Assembly: GCA_023251095.1 (NCBI GenBank)
Contig: JAHEZL010000006.1
Location: forward strand, 82,303 to 146,302
Source: Flavobacteriales bacterium
GTDB lineage: Bacteria; Bacteroidota; Bacteroidia; Flavobacteriales_C; GCA-002722245
Direction of reading: 5' to 3'
DNA: 64,000 nucleotides
In this document: one piece after another, positions 17,813 to 26,556 of the stretch
Position numbering within the stretch: position 1 is the stretch's first letter
Layout: the number at the start of each line of letters is the position of its first letter
The notes under the pieces: model-generated
Told to the model about the DNA's origin: nothing
Seen by the model: the letters and a program-made list of their open reading frames with translations, nothing else
Database searches by the model: none
Position numbers and translations under genes: made by a program

Positions 17813-19303
17813 TTAAATATGTTTTGATAATGTTTGTAGCCAGTTGTTGTATGCGTCGAGATATTGTTGTTTGAGATTTTCTTTTGGTTCAATTTTTCGC
17901 ACTGAATTCAAACCGACAAAAGCATCGTTTAAAGTTTTGTAAACTCCTGCTCCATATCCTGCAGCTCTTGCTGCACCTTGAGAACCGTCGGTTTTGTAGA
18001 GTTCAACTACAGCACCTGTTAATGTTGAAAAAGCTTCGCTGAATATCGGACTCAGAAACATATTTCCTTCTCCCGCTTTTATTGTAGAAGCATTCACGCC
18101 AACACCTTTCATGATCTCCAATCCGTAATTCAAGGAGAAAACAATTCCTTCCTGTGCAGCTCTCAAAACATGAGATAAATTGTGAGAGTTGAAGCGCAAT
18201 CCTGATAATTGCGCACCGATTTCTTTATTCCCTAAAATTCTTTCCGCACCATTTCCAAAAGGCAGCATATTCAAGCCATTGGAACCTATGGGCGCTTTTG
18301 CCGCCAGGTCGTTCATCTCAGGATAAGTCAGTTCTTTGTTGTATCCTAAAAGATTGTTTTTAGTCCAGCTGTTTAAAATCCCTGTTCCGTTTACACACAA
18401 CAGCACACCGTATTTAGGAGCTTCTGTGGTATGATTTACATGTACAAAAGTATTTACTCTTGATTGCTCATCGTATTTCGCTTTGTCGCTCACACCATAA
18501 ATAACTCCTGATGTACCGGCCGTTGCAGCAACTTCACCTGTTTTTAAAACATTTAAAGAAAAGGCATTATTAGGTTGATCACCACCGCGGTAAGCAATTA
18601 CAGTTCCGGGATTCAAACCCAATTCCTTAGCAGCGTAAGCAGTTAAAGTGCCTTGATTTGAAAAGACAGGTACGATATTCGGAATTAAATCCGCTGAAAT
18701 TCCGTACTGATCCAATAATATCGACGCTACTTTTTCTTCTTTAAAATCCCACAGAATTCCTTCTGATAAACCTGTAGATGTTGTAGTAATTTCGCCCGTC
18801 ATTTTCATTGCGATAAAATCACCCGGCAACATCGCTTTATGGATTTTAGCGTAAGTCTCAGGCTCATTGTCTTTCACCCATTTCAACTTAGAAGCAGTGA
18901 AATTTCCTGGAGAATTCAACAGATGATCTAAACAATTTTTCTTTCCGATTTTCTCAAAAGCAGCATTTCCAATATTCACCGCTCTGCTATCGCACCATAT
19001 AATAGAAGGGCGCAATACTTTTTGGTGTTTATTCACGATCACCAAACCGTGCATCTGATATGAAATGCCAATCGCTTTTATCTGTTTTACATCCACTTGT
19101 GCTTTAGAAAGCACCTCAGCAGTTGCAGCTTTTAAATTTTCCCACCAGGTATCAGGGTGTTGTTCCGCCCATCCCGGTTGCACTGCTAACATCTCCATTT
19201 CCTTTTTCGGACAAAATGCAGATGCCAAAGCCTCTCCCGTTTCAGCATTCAAGAGAGATGCTTTGATTGATGAACTTCCTATATCGTATCCTAGTAGAAA
19301 CAT
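17813..19303 (-). CDS. xylB: Xylulokinase
   Basis: FGGY-family kinase of 496 residues. The chosen start is the ATG at 19301-19303, giving MFLLGYDIGSSSIKASLL, the phosphate-1 motif of the ASKHA fold. A longer frame reaches 19390 but would add 29 residues not seen in the family and would run through the promoter. QMHGLV near residue 80 and GYGAGVYKTL near the C-terminus fit XylB. It phosphorylates D-xylulose to xylulose-5-phosphate. It is the first gene of the eight-gene pentose operon and lies directly downstream of a recognisable promoter with an overlapping palindrome. Confidence 0.95.
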   Translation of the reverse strand: MFLLGYDIGSSSIKASLLNAETGEALASAFCPKKEMEMLAVQPGWAEQHPDTWWENLKAATAEVLSKAQVDVKQIKAIGISYQMHGLVIVNKHQKVLRPSIIWCDSRAVNIGNAAFEKIGKKNCLDHLLNSPGNFTASKLKWVKDNEPETYAKIHKAMLPGDFIAMKMTGEITTTSTGLSEGILWDFKEEKVASILLDQYGISADLIPNIVPVFSNQGTLTAYAAKELGLNPGTVIAYRGGDQPNNAFSLNVLKTGEVAATAGTSGVIYGVSDKAKYDEQSRVNTFVHVNHTTEAPKYGVLLCVNGTGILNSWTKNNLLGYNKELTYPEMNDLAAKAPIGSNGLNMLPFGNGAERILGNKEIGAQLSGLRFNSHNLSHVLRAAQEGIVFSLNYGLEIMKGVGVNASTIKAGEGNMFLSPIFSEAFSTLTGAVVELYKTDGSQGAARAAGYGAGVYKTLNDAFVGLNSVRKIEPKENLKQQYLDAYNNWLQTLSKHI

Positions 19304-19328
19304 ATCTTTTGTTATTTGCAATTCTATA

Positions 19329-19363
19329 AGTGTAAATATAACACTAAGTTTCTTTGAAGTCAA
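19329..19363 (-). promoter_or_regulatory. xylB promoter with overlapping operator-like palindrome
   Basis: Read on the minus strand, a -33 TTG (plus 19361-19363) is followed after 20 nt by TATATTTA (plus 19333-19340), one base off the Bacteroidota -7 consensus TAnnTTTG. An imperfect palindrome AGTGTAAATATAACACT (19329-19345) covers the -7 element, with 5-bp perfect outer arms. A repressor bound there would block initiation; the Nudix-fold regulator encoded in the operon is the obvious candidate. This assignment is inference. Confidence 0.55.
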
Positions 19364-19439
19364 GTATATTTGAATATTTCCAAAAAACAAATACCTAAAT
19401 CGCTTGAAATGAAAGAATTAAAAAATCAAAGAAACTAAG
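19344..19439. repeat. Spaced inverted repeat upstream of xylB
   Basis: CTAAGTTTCTTTGA (19344-19357) and TCAAAGAAACTAAG (19426-19439) are inverted copies matching at 13 of 14 bases, with 68 nt between them. The left copy lies between the -33 and -7 elements of the xylB promoter. The pair could be two half-sites or operators for a looping regulator, or simply an old repeat. A further palindrome, TTTTTGTACAAAAA, is at 19493-19506. Confidence 0.5.
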
Positions 19440-19551
19440 CGAATACCCGTACGCTCAGTTAATATACGTGTATTTTTTACAATATTAAATAGTTTTTGTA
19501 CAAAAAACACTATTAGACTAGAAAATGGAACAAAATATTTTTACAAATCGA

Positions 19552-21660
19552 TTAATTCATCCAAATCGTTACCTCTCCCGGTTTCAGGTTTTGTTCTCCC
19601 AAAACAATTGTGCTTCCTTCAGGGATTTTCAATTCAAAATCATTGGAAGAATAATTTACGGCAATTGTCAGATTTCCTCTTTTTTCCTGATAAATATATT
19701 TTGGTAATTCCGTGATTTTCAAATTAGAGTTGATAAAAATATCTTTCAATATTTCTTTTTCAATGTCTCCTGAAACACTTGATAAACCAATGTAAATCAC
19801 CTTTCCTTTTCCAATGAAATTAGAAATACAAGCCGCTTTTCCTTTGTAAAACTGATCGGCATAAGTAGCGAGAATCTTCACTGAAGCACTGTCTTTTTCC
19901 AGATCAATTATTTCACACCAGCTATTCCATTCATATATATTGTTCTGCATTTTTACCTGTGCTTTTTTAGCAGCCGGCAAATGATCATTGAATAAAACAG
20001 AAGCACCAATGAGTTCTTTTATTTTTTCCTGATTTTTCATTTTCCACAAATGCCCGTCGCGGTTTTTTTGTCCGCTCCGGGGAGTAATAATCAATGTGCC
20101 ACCGGCATTCACATAATTTTTCCATTGGGTTATCATAGCATCATTTACTAGTTGAATCGAGGGAATCAATAGCACCGGATACAATTTTGGATCCGGTGGA
20201 GTGTTGATAAAATCCACAGGTAGCGCAAAAGATTTTATGCTTTCATAATAACGGTACAATTCATTAACAGCCGACCAGTTTTTGTTGTGCGGGAAATTGC
20301 ACATATCCAATAGGCTTCGCTGATCCCACCAAATGGCTACTTTTTTTTGTGGGGCAGTATCGGCTTTGTATAATTTTTTGATGGCGTTCATTTCTTTTAT
20401 TGTCTGAACGTATTCATTTCCGCCACGAGAAATTGTAACGCCATCCGTTTGCATAATGCCCTGATGGTATTGTTCGTTGCCGCTTAAAGGCTGGCGGTAG
20501 CGATAAGTGCAAATAAATTTTGCGCCCAGCGCGAAAGTATGCCAGGCCCACATTCGTACTGCACCGGGAAGTGGTTGTGCGTTGTAATGTCCCCAGTTCA
20601 CTTGTCCGGGCTGGAGTTCCATAATTCCTGTAAGCCCATTGACCGATTGATAAAAATCATGCGTGAGTGCCAGATCGCGTCCACTGCCGAGTCGGAAACC
20701 CAACTCACCGTTTTCCACTTCCGAATAAGAATTCACAGGATAATTGGTGTACGAAGCAAAATCCAAATCCTCTTTATTCACCCACGGATCGGTATGTGGC
20801 ATTTGCATCATATAATTGGTGGTGATGAATTGTGTAGATGAAATGGTTTGTCGCAAAGTATTCGCCTGCTCTCTTAAAAAAGCGCCACGTTGCTGATTGG
20901 TGAATTCCTGAAAATCGAGCAAAGCATGAGGGTTTGCAGGTTGTACCAGTTCTTTGGCATTGGGAATTCGGATTTGAGAAAAATCGTTGTAGCGCTGACT
21001 CCAGAAATTATTTCTCCAGCGCATATTTAAACTGTCGATGTTTTGATATTTAGTATTGAGCCAATACACAAAAGCCTCCTGAGCTGCAGCATTATAATCG
21101 TAAGGGAAGCCATAGTGAGAAGGCTCATTGTCGAGTTGCCATCCCCAAATGCGTTGGTCGTTGCCATATCTTTTGGCCAATTCATTCACTATTTTCTGAA
21201 TGTATTTCCTGTAAATTTTACTCGACCAGGATCCTTGCTGGCGCGAGCCGTGCTGCATTGTTTTTCCGTCTTCATTCTGCATTAAAATTTCAGGGTATTT
21301 TTGCGCCAGCCACACCGGTGGTGCAGCAGAAGGTGTACACAGAATAACTTTCAAATGATTTTTTGCCGCAAGATCAATGGCTTTGTCGAGCCATTCAAAA
21401 TTGAATTTTCCTTCTTCGGGTTCTAATAAAGCCCAGGCAAATTCTCCGAAATGAGTGAATTCAAATCCGAGGGAAGAAAGATTTTTTAAATCCCTGTCCC
21501 ATTCTTCTTCCGGCCATTGCTCAGGGTAGTAGTAGCAACCGAGGGTGATGGGATTGGCTTCGGTAAAAAAAATAGTATTCGTTTTTTTCTTCGTAACAGC
21601 AGTTTCCGTTGAACAGGAAAAAACAACAAGAAGCAGGAGAAAAGACAATAAATTTTTCAT
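19552..21660 (-). CDS. GH42 beta-galactosidase lipoprotein
   Basis: The 702-residue protein has a lipoprotein signal (LLLLVVFSC, lipid-bearing Cys at residue 16), so it is anchored in the outer or inner membrane rather than cytoplasmic. The GH42 catalytic domain begins ITLGCYYYPEQWPEEEW near residue 39. The acid/base is E179 in WGWQLDNEP and the probable nucleophile E348 in IMELQPGQVNWG. The trimerisation-like and beta domains follow. It should release galactose from beta-galactosides or galactan fragments. It starts 9 nt after galK, so galactose feeds straight into the Leloir enzymes made from the same message. Confidence 0.9.
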   Translation of the reverse strand: MKNLLSFLLLLVVFSCSTETAVTKKKTNTIFFTEANPITLGCYYYPEQWPEEEWDRDLKNLSSLGFEFTHFGEFAWALLEPEEGKFNFEWLDKAIDLAAKNHLKVILCTPSAAPPVWLAQKYPEILMQNEDGKTMQHGSRQQGSWSSKIYRKYIQKIVNELAKRYGNDQRIWGWQLDNEPSHYGFPYDYNAAAQEAFVYWLNTKYQNIDSLNMRWRNNFWSQRYNDFSQIRIPNAKELVQPANPHALLDFQEFTNQQRGAFLREQANTLRQTISSTQFITTNYMMQMPHTDPWVNKEDLDFASYTNYPVNSYSEVENGELGFRLGSGRDLALTHDFYQSVNGLTGIMELQPGQVNWGHYNAQPLPGAVRMWAWHTFALGAKFICTYRYRQPLSGNEQYHQGIMQTDGVTISRGGNEYVQTIKEMNAIKKLYKADTAPQKKVAIWWDQRSLLDMCNFPHNKNWSAVNELYRYYESIKSFALPVDFINTPPDPKLYPVLLIPSIQLVNDAMITQWKNYVNAGGTLIITPRSGQKNRDGHLWKMKNQEKIKELIGASVLFNDHLPAAKKAQVKMQNNIYEWNSWCEIIDLEKDSASVKILATYADQFYKGKAACISNFIGKGKVIYIGLSSVSGDIEKEILKDIFINSNLKITELPKYIYQEKRGNLTIAVNYSSNDFELKIPEGSTIVLGEQNLKPGEVTIWMN

Positions 21661-21669
21661 GCGCTGATT

Positions 21670-22842
21670 TTAGGATTTAACGGTCATATCAAAACTTAGT
21701 TCACGAACACCATCGCCAATTTTACTTTCGTAAAAAGCAGGAATGATGGATGTTTTGTTATAGTAAACAGCCGAAACTTTTTCCTTGAATTCTTCTACTG
21801 ATGAGCTTTCCACCAGCGCTATGGCGCAACCGCCAAATCCGGCACCGGTCATGCGCGCACCGATACAACTTTCAATCTTCAATGATTCGGAAACAATGGT
21901 ATCCAGTTCAAATCCGCTGACTTCATAATCGTTTTGAAGAGAGAGATGAGACGCCGTTAATAAGGTTCCGAATTTTTTAAGATCGTTGTTTTTCAAAGCC
22001 TCCATACTTTGCTTCACTCTTGCGTTTTCGGAGATCACGTGGCGCGCTCTTTTCTTTAGCGTTTCATCAATAATGTGCAATTCTACCTGATACAATTCCG
22101 CTTCACACAAAGTAGAAATCGGATAATGATTTTGTAATTCGTTTAAAGCTGCATCACATTCATTTTTTCTTTCGTTGTATTTGGAAGAAGCCAGCTCTCT
22201 TTTTTTATTGGTGTTCATGATAACCAGAGTGTATTCATTGAGCTGAAGAGGAATATATTGACAATCCAGCGACTGGCAATTTAAAAGCAGGGCGCAATTT
22301 TCCTTTCCCATGGCTACAGAAAACTGATCCATGATGCCGCAACTCACATTGATGAATTCATTTTCCACCCGCTGACACAACAAAGCAATTTCAACAGGAT
22401 GAATTTTTTCGCCGGCAATTTTCAGCATCAGAAAAGCAGTCAATACTTCCAGTGCTGCAGATGACGATAAGCCTGATCCGGCGGGAAGAGTAGTATAGAA
22501 AAGAATGGAGCATCCTTTTAATTTCCGGTTTTCTTTGAGCAAATAAGCAATAACACCTTTGGGATAATTCCCCCAATCGTTTTCAAGTGCTTCTATTTTA
22601 TTGTTTAAATCAATGCTTACAATTCCTTTGGTGTACAAAGATTTCATTTCTACAATGGAAGAAGAGTTGGGACGCACGAGGGCGGTGATGCCTATCTCAA
22701 GAGCCGCTGGCAATACGCAGCCACCGTTGTAATCAATGTGTTCGCCAATAAGGTTGACTCTGCCGGGGGCAAAAAATATTTGCGGTTCGTTGCCGTGACC
22801 AAAAAGATCATCAAATTTTCTCAGGAGTTCTTCTGTTGTCAT
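21670..22842 (-). CDS. galK: Galactokinase
   Basis: The 390-residue protein is a GHMP kinase with the galactokinase signature GRVNLIGEHIDYNGG near residue 27, the ATP loop LPAGSGLSSSAALE near 119, and the C-terminal MTGAGFGGCAIALV. It phosphorylates alpha-D-galactose to galactose-1-phosphate in the cytoplasm. The start overlaps the galT stop by 4 nt (ATGA arrangement), which indicates translational coupling. Confidence 0.97.
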   Translation of the reverse strand: MTTEELLRKFDDLFGHGNEPQIFFAPGRVNLIGEHIDYNGGCVLPAALEIGITALVRPNSSSIVEMKSLYTKGIVSIDLNNKIEALENDWGNYPKGVIAYLLKENRKLKGCSILFYTTLPAGSGLSSSAALEVLTAFLMLKIAGEKIHPVEIALLCQRVENEFINVSCGIMDQFSVAMGKENCALLLNCQSLDCQYIPLQLNEYTLVIMNTNKKRELASSKYNERKNECDAALNELQNHYPISTLCEAELYQVELHIIDETLKKRARHVISENARVKQSMEALKNNDLKKFGTLLTASHLSLQNDYEVSGFELDTIVSESLKIESCIGARMTGAGFGGCAIALVESSSVEEFKEKVSAVYYNKTSIIPAFYESKIGDGVRELSFDMTVKS

Positions 22843-23813
22843 TTTGCTAAAAATTTATGGATGGCTGTTCTTAATTCTTCTGCGGTGTCTTCTACTTCTC
22901 GTGTATTGGTGGCGACCCATGCGCCCATTTCCGAACCGGCATAAAACTTAATGGTATTTTCGTTGCGCAGGGGCGGATAAAATTCAATGTGAAAGTTGAA
23001 GTATTCGTGACTGTTGCTGTATTCTTTTGCATTGAAAGGCGTTTGGTGAACGCACATCATGTAGGGAAAAGATTTGTTGAATAAATTATCGAGTCCGCCG
23101 GTGCATATTTTTAAGATAGAGGCCAGATCCATTTTTTCTTCTTCACTGAAATCCAGAAAAGAGCCTCTTTTGTTTTTTGCCGAAATGAATAAACCGTAGG
23201 GATAGTCGGTAAAATAAGGAAGATAGCTGATGAAGCTCTTGTTTTCACACAACACTCTTTTCCCAAAAGATTGCTCTTCCTTATTCATATCCAACATTAA
23301 ACTCGAGTTATTTTTTTCAAAATATTCCTTGCAGGCATCCAGTTCGGTTTGTAGTTTGAGTGGTACGAAAGGATAGCCGTAAATTTGTCCGTGGGGATGC
23401 GACATGGTACAACCTACTTCTTCACCACGGTTTTCAAACACGAAGACGTATTTTATTTTTGGGTCACGGGAAATTTTTTCCGTTCGCTCTGTCCATAGCT
23501 GAACCAGTTTTAAAATATGTTCTTCGCTGAGTTGAGGCAGCGTTTTAGTGTGTTCGGGAGAATATAAGATGACTTCGCATACACCATAATTTTCGCGGGA
23601 ACTGTAAAGAGGAGTTGTGTTTTCGTGAGTTGGAGCAGAAGTAGATAAAGCAGGGAAATCGTTTGGGTATAAATGGACATCGTAATGATTGGGAACTTTG
23701 CCGGAGCCGGGACAAAACGGACAAATACTTTTATCCAAATTCGGTCGGGATTGACGATTTGCAGCTACAATGGTGTAGGTTTTTAAAAGAGGATTCCATC
23801 TTAATTCAGCCAT
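22839..23813 (-). CDS. galT: Galactose-1-phosphate uridylyltransferase
   Basis: The 324-residue protein has zinc ligands C31 and C34 (CPFCPGSG) and the catalytic SHPHGQ motif with nucleophile H141. It exchanges UMP between UDP-glucose and galactose-1-phosphate in the Leloir pathway. It is the first gene of the galT-galK-GH42 operon. The start codon is 6 nt from the edge of a perfect palindrome that covers the promoter. No UDP-galactose 4-epimerase gene is in the window; it must be elsewhere. Confidence 0.97.
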   Translation of the reverse strand: MAELRWNPLLKTYTIVAANRQSRPNLDKSICPFCPGSGKVPNHYDVHLYPNDFPALSTSAPTHENTTPLYSSRENYGVCEVILYSPEHTKTLPQLSEEHILKLVQLWTERTEKISRDPKIKYVFVFENRGEEVGCTMSHPHGQIYGYPFVPLKLQTELDACKEYFEKNNSSLMLDMNKEEQSFGKRVLCENKSFISYLPYFTDYPYGLFISAKNKRGSFLDFSEEEKMDLASILKICTGGLDNLFNKSFPYMMCVHQTPFNAKEYSNSHEYFNFHIEFYPPLRNENTIKFYAGSEMGAWVATNTREVEDTAEELRTAIHKFLAK

Positions 23814-23819
23814 ACAAAA

Positions 23820-23877
23820 ATTTTAGTTGTGTCATAGTGACACAACTAAAATAAGTGAAAAACATTCGCTTGTCAAA
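23820..23877 (-). promoter_or_regulatory. galT promoter with perfect 33-bp palindromic operator
   Basis: The palindrome at 23820-23852 has 15-bp perfect arms (ATTTTAGTTGTGTCA and its inverse) around a 3-nt centre TAG. Read on the minus strand, a -33 TTTG (plus 23874-23877) precedes by 20 nt a -7 TATTTTAG (plus 23846-23853), which overlaps the palindrome. Binding there would cover the -7 element, the start of transcription and the leader up to the ATG. The neighbouring Nudix-fold regulator is the likely ligand-responsive repressor; that link is inferred from position. Confidence 0.8.
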
Positions 23878-23930
23878 TTATTTTTTTAGAGATGATTCAA
23901 AAAATTACTGAATTATATAGCGGAGAGTAG

Positions 23931-24617
23931 CTACAAGCTAAAATCAAAACCTTCTTCTTCCAGTTCCTTGTACCTTTTTTTATTGAACTTAAAAAGAGCT
24001 GCTCCTGCATGGGCTCCCGGACGAATTTCATCCAGTTCAATGAGGATATCCATGATTTTAAGCCTTCTTCGGAAATTTCGGCGATCCATGGTTTTTCCGA
24101 GAATACTTTCAAATAGATTCTGAAGATCACTCAGAGTAAATTTTGAGGGAAGCAACTCAAAAATAAGAGGCGTAATATTTAATTCTTTCTGTAATGCTTT
24201 TAATGCATCCCCGAAAATCTCATTGTGATCGAAAGCCAGTTTTGGCAAATTCAAAACATCAAACCAAGTTGTTTCACTAGCATGCCATGATGGTTTTAAT
24301 TTATGATGACCGGTATCAATCAACGCATAATATCCTACAGTAACAACTCGCGCCAGTGGATGTCGTTTAGGTTTCCCATAAGTACGAAACTGCTTCATAA
24401 ATACTCCTGTAACACCGGTAAGCAATTCCAAAACTCTTTCTGCAGCTTCGTCGATATCTTCGTTTTTTTCCATGAAACCACCCGGAAGCGCCCATTTACC
24501 TATTTCAGGATCAGAACCTCTCTTGATTAACAATACACTCAACTCCCCTTCTTTGAAGCCAAATAAAATGCAATCAACAGTGATAGAAGCTACAGGTGAG
24601 TTGTATTGTACTTTCAT
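23931..24617 (-). CDS. Nudix-fold transcriptional regulator of the galactose operon (AraR/NrtR-like)
   Basis: The 228-residue protein is a paralogue of the pentose-operon regulator: the opening SITVDCILFGFKEGELSVLL and the C-terminal winged-helix segment (FTLSDLQNLFESIL, MDRRNFRRRLKIMDIL) match it closely. Its Nudix box (residues 47-69) keeps R61 but has V62, L65 and L66 where the catalytic glutamates should be, so hydrolysis can be excluded with fair confidence. It lies directly upstream of galT, 117 nt away, separated by the palindromic operator. It probably represses galT-galK-GH42 and responds to galactose or a derivative. The ligand is not visible in the sequence. Confidence 0.85.
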   Translation of the reverse strand: MKVQYNSPVASITVDCILFGFKEGELSVLLIKRGSDPEIGKWALPGGFMEKNEDIDEAAERVLELLTGVTGVFMKQFRTYGKPKRHPLARVVTVGYYALIDTGHHKLKPSWHASETTWFDVLNLPKLAFDHNEIFGDALKALQKELNITPLIFELLPSKFTLSDLQNLFESILGKTMDRRNFRRRLKIMDILIELDEIRPGAHAGAALFKFNKKRYKELEEEGFDFSL

Positions 24618-24677
24618 GAAAGAAAATTACGAAAAATAATTTGGACCATTGCTGTGGAATTTGAAAGTCGAAAAGTA

Positions 24678-25871
24678 TTACGAAACATAATCTTTCAAAT
24701 ACAGAAACTTTTCAGTAAGCTCCCCTCCCCTACAAATCATTGCTCTTTCAATAATCTGATCAGGATCATTACCAGTTAAACACGGAAGTACTTTCTCTAT
24801 TAAAGCATACCCAAAATCAGTAGAAGCATCCCGCGGTAATTCACAAGGTAAATTGTCTACCGCCATTATCGTAATAGAAGAATCTTCAAAAGGAAGGGTT
24901 TCTTTTCCCGAAGCAATATCATAACCATACAATGGCTCTTCAATGGTAGAAGAGCGAATGGTGGAAGGTACCGATCCATCAATATCACAAGTAATATCAG
25001 CAATGACCTTTAAAGTAAAATCAGGAGCTTGGATATCTTCTTTAGCAAAAAGCTTTTCCGCTTTAGGATCCCAGAAATGACAGGAAATAAACACATCGGC
25101 TACTTTAGTATAGGGAACGAATACAGCGCGATAACGCTCGGGATGCTGCATCAGTTCATGCATATCAAAGCGACCGTCGTCTTTGCGATGGTAATGGTGA
25201 TCGGCGTGCAACTGAGTGTAAACAGGCTCATCGAAATGAAGGGTTAAAAACTCTTCCGGACTCACGCTTTTAATCCCCAGTGTATTTAGTATTTCCAGCG
25301 TACCGGAAGCCACCCGTCCGCCACCGGTGAACACAATTTTAATCGGCGGAAGTTTTACTTTTTTGAGTTCTTTTTCCAGCTCAGCCCTGTCCACACATTT
25401 GTTGGCAGGTTTAAGTTCATATAAACCAAATCTTTGTCCGTAAGCAAGCATTGCATTGTAAGTCCCCACTACTCCGGCATATCTCCCAAAACCTAAAATG
25501 CGCTCTCCTGCTTTATTGGTGAGACATTCGTAATCCACCATCGTAATGTTTTTCTCCAACAAAGCCTTCATCAGTTTTTTGTTGTGCGCCTGCTTCTTTA
25601 TAGTGTGCGAAAAGAAAAAGTACGTCTTTCCGGGAATCAACAATTCAACAGGAACTTCCTTTACACCGAACAAAACATCACAATCACTCACACCATCAAC
25701 GATTTGAATCCCCTGCTGCACATACAGTTCATCGGGGAAGCTGCGTACTTTACTCGATTGAACCACGAGCTCAACACCAAACTGCTCTTTAATGCTTTTG
25801 CATTGCTCAGGCGTAAACGCCACTCGCTTATCCGCAGGGATTTTCTCTTCTCTGATAATTCCTATTTGCAT
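24678..25871 (-). CDS. AlaDH/PNT-family dehydrogenase, resembling lysine-forming saccharopine dehydrogenase
   Basis: The 397-residue protein has the N-terminal AlaDH/PNT domain (MQIGIIREEKIPADKRVAFTP with conserved R and K) and a Rossmann segment IKIVFTGGGRVASGT near residue 176. The DITCDIDGSVPST region and overall layout resemble the NAD-dependent, lysine-forming saccharopine dehydrogenases (LYS1 type) more than alanine dehydrogenases. The reaction is therefore a probable oxidative deamination or its reverse on an amino acid or saccharopine, but the substrate is unproven. It starts 1 nt after the stop of the amidase gene, so the two are likely co-transcribed. Confidence 0.75.
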   Translation of the reverse strand: MQIGIIREEKIPADKRVAFTPEQCKSIKEQFGVELVVQSSKVRSFPDELYVQQGIQIVDGVSDCDVLFGVKEVPVELLIPGKTYFFFSHTIKKQAHNKKLMKALLEKNITMVDYECLTNKAGERILGFGRYAGVVGTYNAMLAYGQRFGLYELKPANKCVDRAELEKELKKVKLPPIKIVFTGGGRVASGTLEILNTLGIKSVSPEEFLTLHFDEPVYTQLHADHHYHRKDDGRFDMHELMQHPERYRAVFVPYTKVADVFISCHFWDPKAEKLFAKEDIQAPDFTLKVIADITCDIDGSVPSTIRSSTIEEPLYGYDIASGKETLPFEDSSITIMAVDNLPCELPRDASTDFGYALIEKVLPCLTGNDPDQIIERAMICRGGELTEKFLYLKDYVS

Positions 25872-25872
25872 A

Positions 25873-26424
25873 TTACTCTATTAATGCGTTAAACTTAGTC
25901 CAATCGAAATTCCAAGGATCACTTTTTCTTCCTGGCGCAATTTCATTATGACCTTTTATATACTTTATTACCCGTCGCTTTTTTATGTCTTTCACCAAAG
26001 CAGCTGCACTATTGTATTGCTTTTCGGTTGGCGACGTATATAAGGTAGTAATAATTTCTATGCCGATTGAAGTAGTATTTACATTGACCCGACCATCCGG
26101 CAAAGAACTGTTTCCGGCATGAAAAGCAATGTTTTTTTCATCTACTAAACGATATATTTTACCATCACGATCAATTAAATAATGAGACGCCACACCATAA
26201 GATTTGAACTGATCCAACACTCCCGCAACACTAAAACTATCGGTTCCCGAAGCATTATAAGTGGAGTGAATTATGATGGCATCCACACTTCTATTAGATG
26301 CTTTTTTATAGCCCCAGCTGATTTTTTTATCAACAATATTGACCTTTTGCTGCACCGACTGATAGGCCAAAAACATTGGAATAACCAATAAAATCAATCC
26401 CATCGGAAACGTTTTATTCTTCAT
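25873..26424 (-). CDS. N-acetylmuramoyl-L-alanine amidase (Amidase_2)
   Basis: The 183-residue protein has an N-terminal hydrophobic signal or anchor (about residues 5-22) and an amidase_2 domain with zinc-ligand histidines in AIIIHST and in GHNEIAPGRKSDP. ASHYLIDRDGKIYRLV and IAFHAGNS are typical of the family. It cleaves the bond between muramic acid and the peptide stem of peptidoglycan in the periplasm. Only 1 nt separates it from the downstream dehydrogenase gene. Confidence 0.9.
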   Translation of the reverse strand: MKNKTFPMGLILLVIPMFLAYQSVQQKVNIVDKKISWGYKKASNRSVDAIIIHSTYNASGTDSFSVAGVLDQFKSYGVASHYLIDRDGKIYRLVDEKNIAFHAGNSSLPDGRVNVNTTSIGIEIITTLYTSPTEKQYNSAAALVKDIKKRRVIKYIKGHNEIAPGRKSDPWNFDWTKFNALIE

Positions 26425-26479
26425 TCGGAAATATTTTTTAAATGTGAAACTGATTTTCAGGTTGTTACAAAAATTATTT

Positions 26480-26487
26480 TATATTTG
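26480..26487 (+). promoter_or_regulatory. Probable -7 element of the RRM protein gene
   Basis: TATATTTG matches the Bacteroidota -7 consensus TAnnTTTG exactly. It implies a leader of about 65 nt before the ATG at 26557. A good -33 at the usual spacing is not evident; GTTG lies 15 nt upstream. Confidence 0.5.
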
Positions 26488-26556
26488 TAAGAATTGAGAT
26501 AAATCAGTTTACGGTTTAACACAATTATAAAATTAATTAATCTAAAAATTAGCACA

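Noticed and set aside
19304..19390. N-terminal extension of xylulokinase from an upstream ATG
   Set aside because: The extra 29 residues do not fit the FGGY family, and the extension would include the promoter and palindrome.
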